A DNA stretch of 6,449 nucleotides, from NCBI GenBank assembly GCA_009783865.1, contig WRCR01000240.1:1-6449 (forward strand), read 5' to 3'. This DNA comes from Planctomycetaceae bacterium. GTDB taxonomy: Bacteria > Planctomycetota > Planctomycetia > Pirellulales > Thermoguttaceae. Position 1 is the first letter of the stretch; every line of letters starts with the position of its first letter. Positions 4,961 to 6,449 of this stretch are shown piece after piece. Under the pieces are notes generated by a model that was not told the DNA's origin, did not search any database, and saw only the letters and a program-made list of their open reading frames with translations. A program made the position numbers and the translations under genes.

Positions 4961-6449
4961 ATGGAAACCGGCGACATTTTATTACATCGGGGATTGCTCA
5001 CGCAGGAACAACTCGCCGAACTTCGACACCTGCAAAAAGAAAACCTGCGCAACGGACAGCGGGATTCTATGCGTCTCGACCAATTAGCAGTCCAAAAGGG
5101 CTACCTGACCGAAGAAACCGTCTTGAGCAATCTCGGCGAAGAACTTAGTATAGGTTTTGCCGACCTGCCGGAATATCCCGTCAATCTTTCGCTCTTGCGG
5201 ACTTTTCCAACCCGGTTTATTCACCGAGAACGCATCTTTCCGGTGGGGGAATATGAAGACACTCTCATCGTTGCAACCAGCGACCCGCTCAATCTGTATC
5301 CGCTGGACGAAATCTCGGCTGCAACCGGCAAGCACGTTATACCGCTCCTTGCGGTAAAATCCGAAATTGAAAAACTCATCAAACAAAACTTCGGTGTCGG
5401 AAGCGAAACGATTGACGGTCTCATCGCCCAGCAGTCCGAAACCAAAGATGGAGCCATTGAACTTCTCGGCGATTTGGAATTAGACGGCAGCGAACTTTCA
5501 CAACAGGCGCAAGAGCCGTCCGTTATCCGATTGGTCAACGAAATCCTGCTTGAAGCAATAGAATCAAGGGCGAGTGATATTCACATCGAATCGGAATCCG
5601 ACAGTTTATCAATTCGGTACAGAATTGACGGCGTGCTGCATATTCAGAATTTTCCGTCGGAAATCAACCGGTTTCAGGCGGCAATCATCAGTCGTTTGAA
5701 AATTATGTCGAAGTTGAACATTGCGGAACGCCGTCTGCCTCAAGACGGTCGTATTCAACTGAAATACTCCGGCAGAGAAATTGATGTCCGCGTTTCCGTA
5801 ATTCCGATGATACACGGCGAAGGTATCGTAATGCGGCTTCTCGACAAAGACGCTATGGAATTTTCGCTCACCGGCTTGGGAATGAATTCAGCGATTTACG
5901 AAACATTCTCGAAATTAGTTCGTCTGCCGCATGGAATTATTCTAGTCACAGGACCTACCGGAAGCGGAAAAACGACAACACTTTACAGCGCGCTCACTGA
6001 AATTAAGAGTCCCGAAACGAAAATCATTACGACCGAAGACCCGGTGGAATACCGCTTGGACGGAATTAGTCAGATTCAGGTTCACACTAAAATCGGTTTG
6101 ACCTTTGCGGCATCATTGCGGAGCATATTGCGGCATGACCCCGACATTGTTCTTGTCGGCGAAATCCGCGATTTGGAAACCGCCGAAAACGCAGTTCAAG
6201 CGGCTTTGACGGGGCATTTGGTTTTCAGCACGCTTCACACCAACGATGCCGCCGGTGCTTATACCCGTATGATTGATATGGGCGTTGAACCGTTTCTCGT
6301 TTCGAGTTGCGTGGAAGCGGTGATGGCGCAGCGGCTGGTGCGTAATCTTTGTCCGCATTGCGAGAAGGCGTACAAACCCAATCCAGCGGATTTGCCGCCG
6401 GATTTTCCGTTACAGGAATTGAATGAAAAGCACGGCGGAGAATTGTATA
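4961..6449 (+). CDS. gspE: GspE/PilB-family secretion or type IV pilus assembly ATPase, 3' truncated by window edge
   Basis: The first 496 codons are present without a stop, and the gene runs off the window. The product should be the cytoplasmic hexameric ATPase that powers type II secretion (GspE) or type IV pilus extension (PilB). Residues 1 to about 145 form the N-terminal GspE/MshEN-type region (GDILLHRGLLTQEQLAEL, DQLAVQKGYLTEE, then IVATSDPLNLYPLDEI). An acidic linker occupies roughly 146-185. The N2 domain starts at VIRLVNEILLEAI and includes SRASDIHIE (202-210) and RYRIDGVLH (219-227). The ATPase core shows the Walker A GPTGSGKTTT (331-340), the Asp box TTEDPVEY (358-365), the Walker B DIVLVGEIRD (395-404) with E401, and the His box STLHTNDA (423-430). 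LCPHC (463-467) is the first half of the tetracysteine zinc motif, as in GspE and many PilB proteins; the second CxxC would lie past the edge. The retraction ATPase PilT is excluded by the long N-terminus. GspE versus PilB cannot be settled without the downstream genes. Confidence 0.92.
   Translation, partial: METGDILLHRGLLTQEQLAELRHLQKENLRNGQRDSMRLDQLAVQKGYLTEETVLSNLGEELSIGFADLPEYPVNLSLLRTFPTRFIHRERIFPVGEYEDTLIVATSDPLNLYPLDEISAATGKHVIPLLAVKSEIEKLIKQNFGVGSETIDGLIAQQSETKDGAIELLGDLELDGSELSQQAQEPSVIRLVNEILLEAIESRASDIHIESESDSLSIRYRIDGVLHIQNFPSEINRFQAAIISRLKIMSKLNIAERRLPQDGRIQLKYSGREIDVRVSVIPMIHGEGIVMRLLDKDAMEFSLTGLGMNSAIYETFSKLVRLPHGIILVTGPTGSGKTTTLYSALTEIKSPETKIITTEDPVEYRLDGISQIQVHTKIGLTFAASLRSILRHDPDIVLVGEIRDLETAENAVQAALTGHLVFSTLHTNDAAGAYTRMIDMGVEPFLVSSCVEAVMAQRLVRNLCPHCEKAYKPNPADLPPDFPLQELNEKHGGELY

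Noticed and set aside
5084..5538. Two overlapping minus-strand frames of about 100 codons
   Set aside because: Both are antisense to the GspE/PilB N-terminal region, which reads continuously on the plus strand from 4961 to the window edge.
1..6449. CRISPR array, tRNA, riboswitch, tandem repeats, toxin-antitoxin pair or defence system
   Set aside because: I looked for regularly spaced repeats, tRNA-like ends, long structured leaders and small paired genes and found none. Nearly all sequence is accounted for by ordinary genes, and the largest gap between genes (3633-3980) is mostly transposase remnant.

Overview
This window most likely comes from a bacterial chromosome of the PVC group, probably Planctomycetota, with moderate GC (roughly 45-50% by eye). 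That assignment is an inference from protein style. The opening fragment ends like the Gfo/Idh/MocA oxidoreductases that are abundant in planctomycetes. The IspE N-terminus (GKRDDGFHE, then VPVSLYDTL) also resembles planctomycete IspE, and none of the visible gene starts has a good Shine-Dalgarno sequence. Lentisphaerota or Verrucomicrobiota cannot be excluded.

Layout, left to right. Bases 3-179 hold the 3' end of an oxidoreductase gene on the plus strand. A single-domain NAD synthetase gene (nadE, minus strand, 109-1047) converges on it and overlaps it by 71 bases. A 91-base divergent promoter region (1048-1138) separates nadE from a plus-strand OGG1-type 8-oxoguanine DNA glycosylase/lyase gene (1139-2038). 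An AMP-forming acyl-CoA ligase follows 4 bases later (2043-3632). Immediately after the ligase lies a frameshifted C-terminal remnant of a transposase (3629-3884, ISAs1-like). Next come ispE of the MEP isoprenoid pathway (3981-4886) and a GspE/PilB-type secretion or pilus ATPase gene (4961 to the window edge, incomplete).

The genes are mostly housekeeping or metabolic and do not form one obvious pathway: NAD synthesis, oxidative DNA damage repair, fatty acid activation, isoprenoid precursor synthesis and protein secretion or pilus assembly. Promoter-like sites suggest several separate transcription units. There is a nearly symmetric divergent -10 site between nadE and ogg, an internal promoter in the end of ogg that would serve the ligase, and a well-spaced promoter overlapping the ispE stop codon that would serve gspE.

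I saw no CRISPR array, tRNA, rRNA, riboswitch or clear intrinsic terminator, and no convincing undescribed multi-gene system. The most notable points are the transposase remnant, the NAD synthetase that lacks its usual amidotransferase half, the AT-richer ogg gene, and the compact promoter arrangements.
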